Positions 62,541-64,000 of a stretch of DNA of 64,000 nucleotides are shown piece by piece. How positions within the stretch are numbered: position 1 is the stretch's first letter; each line of letters starts with the position of its first letter. Source of the DNA: Lutjanus erythropterus (taxonomy: Eukaryota > Chordata > Actinopteri > Lutjaniformes > Lutjanidae); assembly GCA_020091685.1 (NCBI GenBank), contig CM034610.1, positions 13,706,724-13,770,723 on the forward strand, in the 5' to 3' direction. Both the position numbers and the translations under genes were made by a program. The notes beneath the pieces were generated by a model. That model saw only the letters and a program-made list of their open reading frames with translations. It was not told the origin of the DNA and ran no database searches.

Positions 62541-63583
62541 TTCTTTGAACAAGTTGAACTTAAGAGTTTATAATGTCCTTTTAAGACCATTGTGAATGTA
62601 ATGTAAGATCTATTTTGCATCCATACTGACAAAAAAAGTAGATGCTCTGTTTTCATTTGTGTCTATTGGTTCAATGTGAGTCCAACTTTACAAAAATGAC
62701 GTTAAGACGAAACAAAATTCAGATTATTGGATTTGAGGCTTTTTTAGACTTTTTAAGGACCTGCAGAAATCCTGTCAAAGGTTTTGGTGATACATTTTCT
62801 CTCAATGGACTAATCAGTTAATTGGTTCAGCACTAACTACATCCTTACCATCTGTATGCTTATGTACACACAGACACACAGAAACCCACTAATTTCATAG
62901 GTAAATAAACCTGTCCAGATGAATCAACATGACTGACAGTTCTCAGGTAACGGGTCAGATATTAGCCGCCTTAGTTCCACTTGATGAGAGCCGTCTCTGC
63001 AGTGGTGACGACGATCCTGCTGTTTGTGTAGGCGTGCACGTGTGTGTGTGTCTGTGTGTGTGTGGTTTTGTGGGTGTGGGGGTGTAGGGGACTTGGAGTT
63101 CCTCACTGGCATTCATTAGGGATTGAGGAGGAGGGGAAGAGGAGCAGGGAGGGCCGAGGGCAGGAGGGGGTCAACTCTCACAGCTGAGAGCGTCATTAGC
63201 AGGGGGATCACTGACAAATTTTTAAAGCTCTCTTACGTCTGCTCAGAGGCTCTGTGTGTGTGTGTGTCCCTGGAAAGTTTAATCTGACAGATTTCCATAG
63301 ATTTTTTTTTTTAACTCTAATTCCAACTTTCAAAACTGTTCCCCATCACGTTGCTATATTAAGAGCAAACTGCTGCACCTGAACTTAGAGCTGTCATAAC
63401 AACCACAGTTTTGAAATACTGTTACTGACAGGCCAACCACAAATGATGGCAAGCAACCACAAAAAATGTTTTACACCTCAGTGCATGTTACATGAATAAA
63501 TCAATGCTTCAAAGAAATTGCACCAAGCAATATGAGGGCAATACCAAATAAAGTTCAGGCTGGATTGATACCATGTCTGTGAC

Positions 63584-63992
63584 TAGGACTGGGTGTTGTT
63601 CAAAAATTTTCATTATTGGTACCCACACCTTGGCTTCGACACCAGTTCCTGAAGGATACTTTTCTCAAAGCCAATTTTATAGTTGATTTTAACAAAAAAA
63701 AAATTATATTACACTTTGAGACACGAGGACTCACTTTAAAAGAATGACATGTTGGAAGACCTGGAAGCTGGAAACAGTTTTTACTCCGGTCACTTTACTC
63801 AACCTGGAAAACTGAACTAAAATGAAGAAACTGGTGGAATATGTGTATAGTCTTGGACTATATAAAAAATATAAATAACTGTCAAAACTCCATAGATATC
63901 TAAAATAAATGATGAATGACAAGCATTTTTTGATACTGAAGCAATTCGATCTGTACCATTTAAAAAGCATCAAAGTTCGATACCAGACCCTA
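63584..63992. mobile_element. hAT-type MITE, complete, with 8-bp target duplication
   Basis: The left end TAGGACTGGGTGTTGTTCAA pairs with the reverse-complemented right end TAGGGTCTGGTATCGAAC. Flanking octamers TCTGTGAC (63576-63583) and TTTGTGAT (63993-64000) agree at 6 of 8, both differences being C to T. No transposase frame. Confidence 0.75.
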
Positions 63993-64000
63993 TTTGTGAT

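Larger units (their letters stand above)
56067..64000. other. Upstream region or 5' intron of ntn2; no coding exon seen
   Basis: The splice acceptor at 56067-56068 implies a non-coding first exon at higher coordinates, which I cannot place. The stretch holds MITEs (57493, 57963, 62224, 63584), a purine-rich tract (58710-59165), a GT run near 63039-63063 and three blocks that may be regulatory. Confidence 0.6.

Overview
The window reads as vertebrate nuclear DNA from a ray-finned fish, probably a percomorph teleost. The grounds are long AT-rich non-coding stretches, GT-AG introns, many CA/GT microsatellites, and numerous short palindromic DNA-transposon remnants of types I recall as common in teleosts. 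There is no sign of prokaryotic organisation, and no CRISPR array or operon.

One protein-coding gene can be supported, on the minus strand: a netrin that I assign to the netrin-2/NTN3 clade (fish ntn2). Six coding exons were read directly: 54789-55839, 39287-39475, 30681-30830, 26364-26417, 20125-20199 and 18820-19208. Spliced, they give 1908 nt, an unbroken 635-residue protein plus stop. All five coding introns are phase 1. A good 3' splice site at 56067-56068 shows that the first coding exon carries about 227 nt of 5' leader, so at least one more 5' non-coding exon should lie at higher coordinates, in or beyond 56.1-64 kb. The 3' UTR end is uncertain; AATAAA signals lie at 18084, 15429 and 14461.

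Layout: 1-14460 is intergenic sequence downstream of ntn2, with a 280-bp MITE, a long CA microsatellite and a tRNA-Pro-like pseudogene. 14461-18819 is possible 3' UTR, carrying a hAT-type insertion. 18820-55839 is the coding part of ntn2, with introns of 0.9, 6.2, 4.3, 8.5 and 15.3 kb full of MITEs, a 42-bp minisatellite and several non-repetitive blocks that look like conserved non-coding elements. 56067-64000 is upstream or 5' intron sequence, with further MITEs, a purine-rich tract and candidate regulatory blocks.

The encoded protein should be a secreted laminin-related axon-guidance cue: signal peptide, laminin N-terminal domain, three EGF-like LE modules and a basic NTR (C345C) domain. 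Its unusual feature is a roughly 30-residue Gly/Pro/Ala/Thr-rich insert in the NTR domain. I found no evidence of an undescribed multi-gene system. The notable items are this insert, a proline at the first coding exon junction, the minisatellite, a TTAA-flanked palindromic MITE family in four copies, and a direct duplication beside exon 2.
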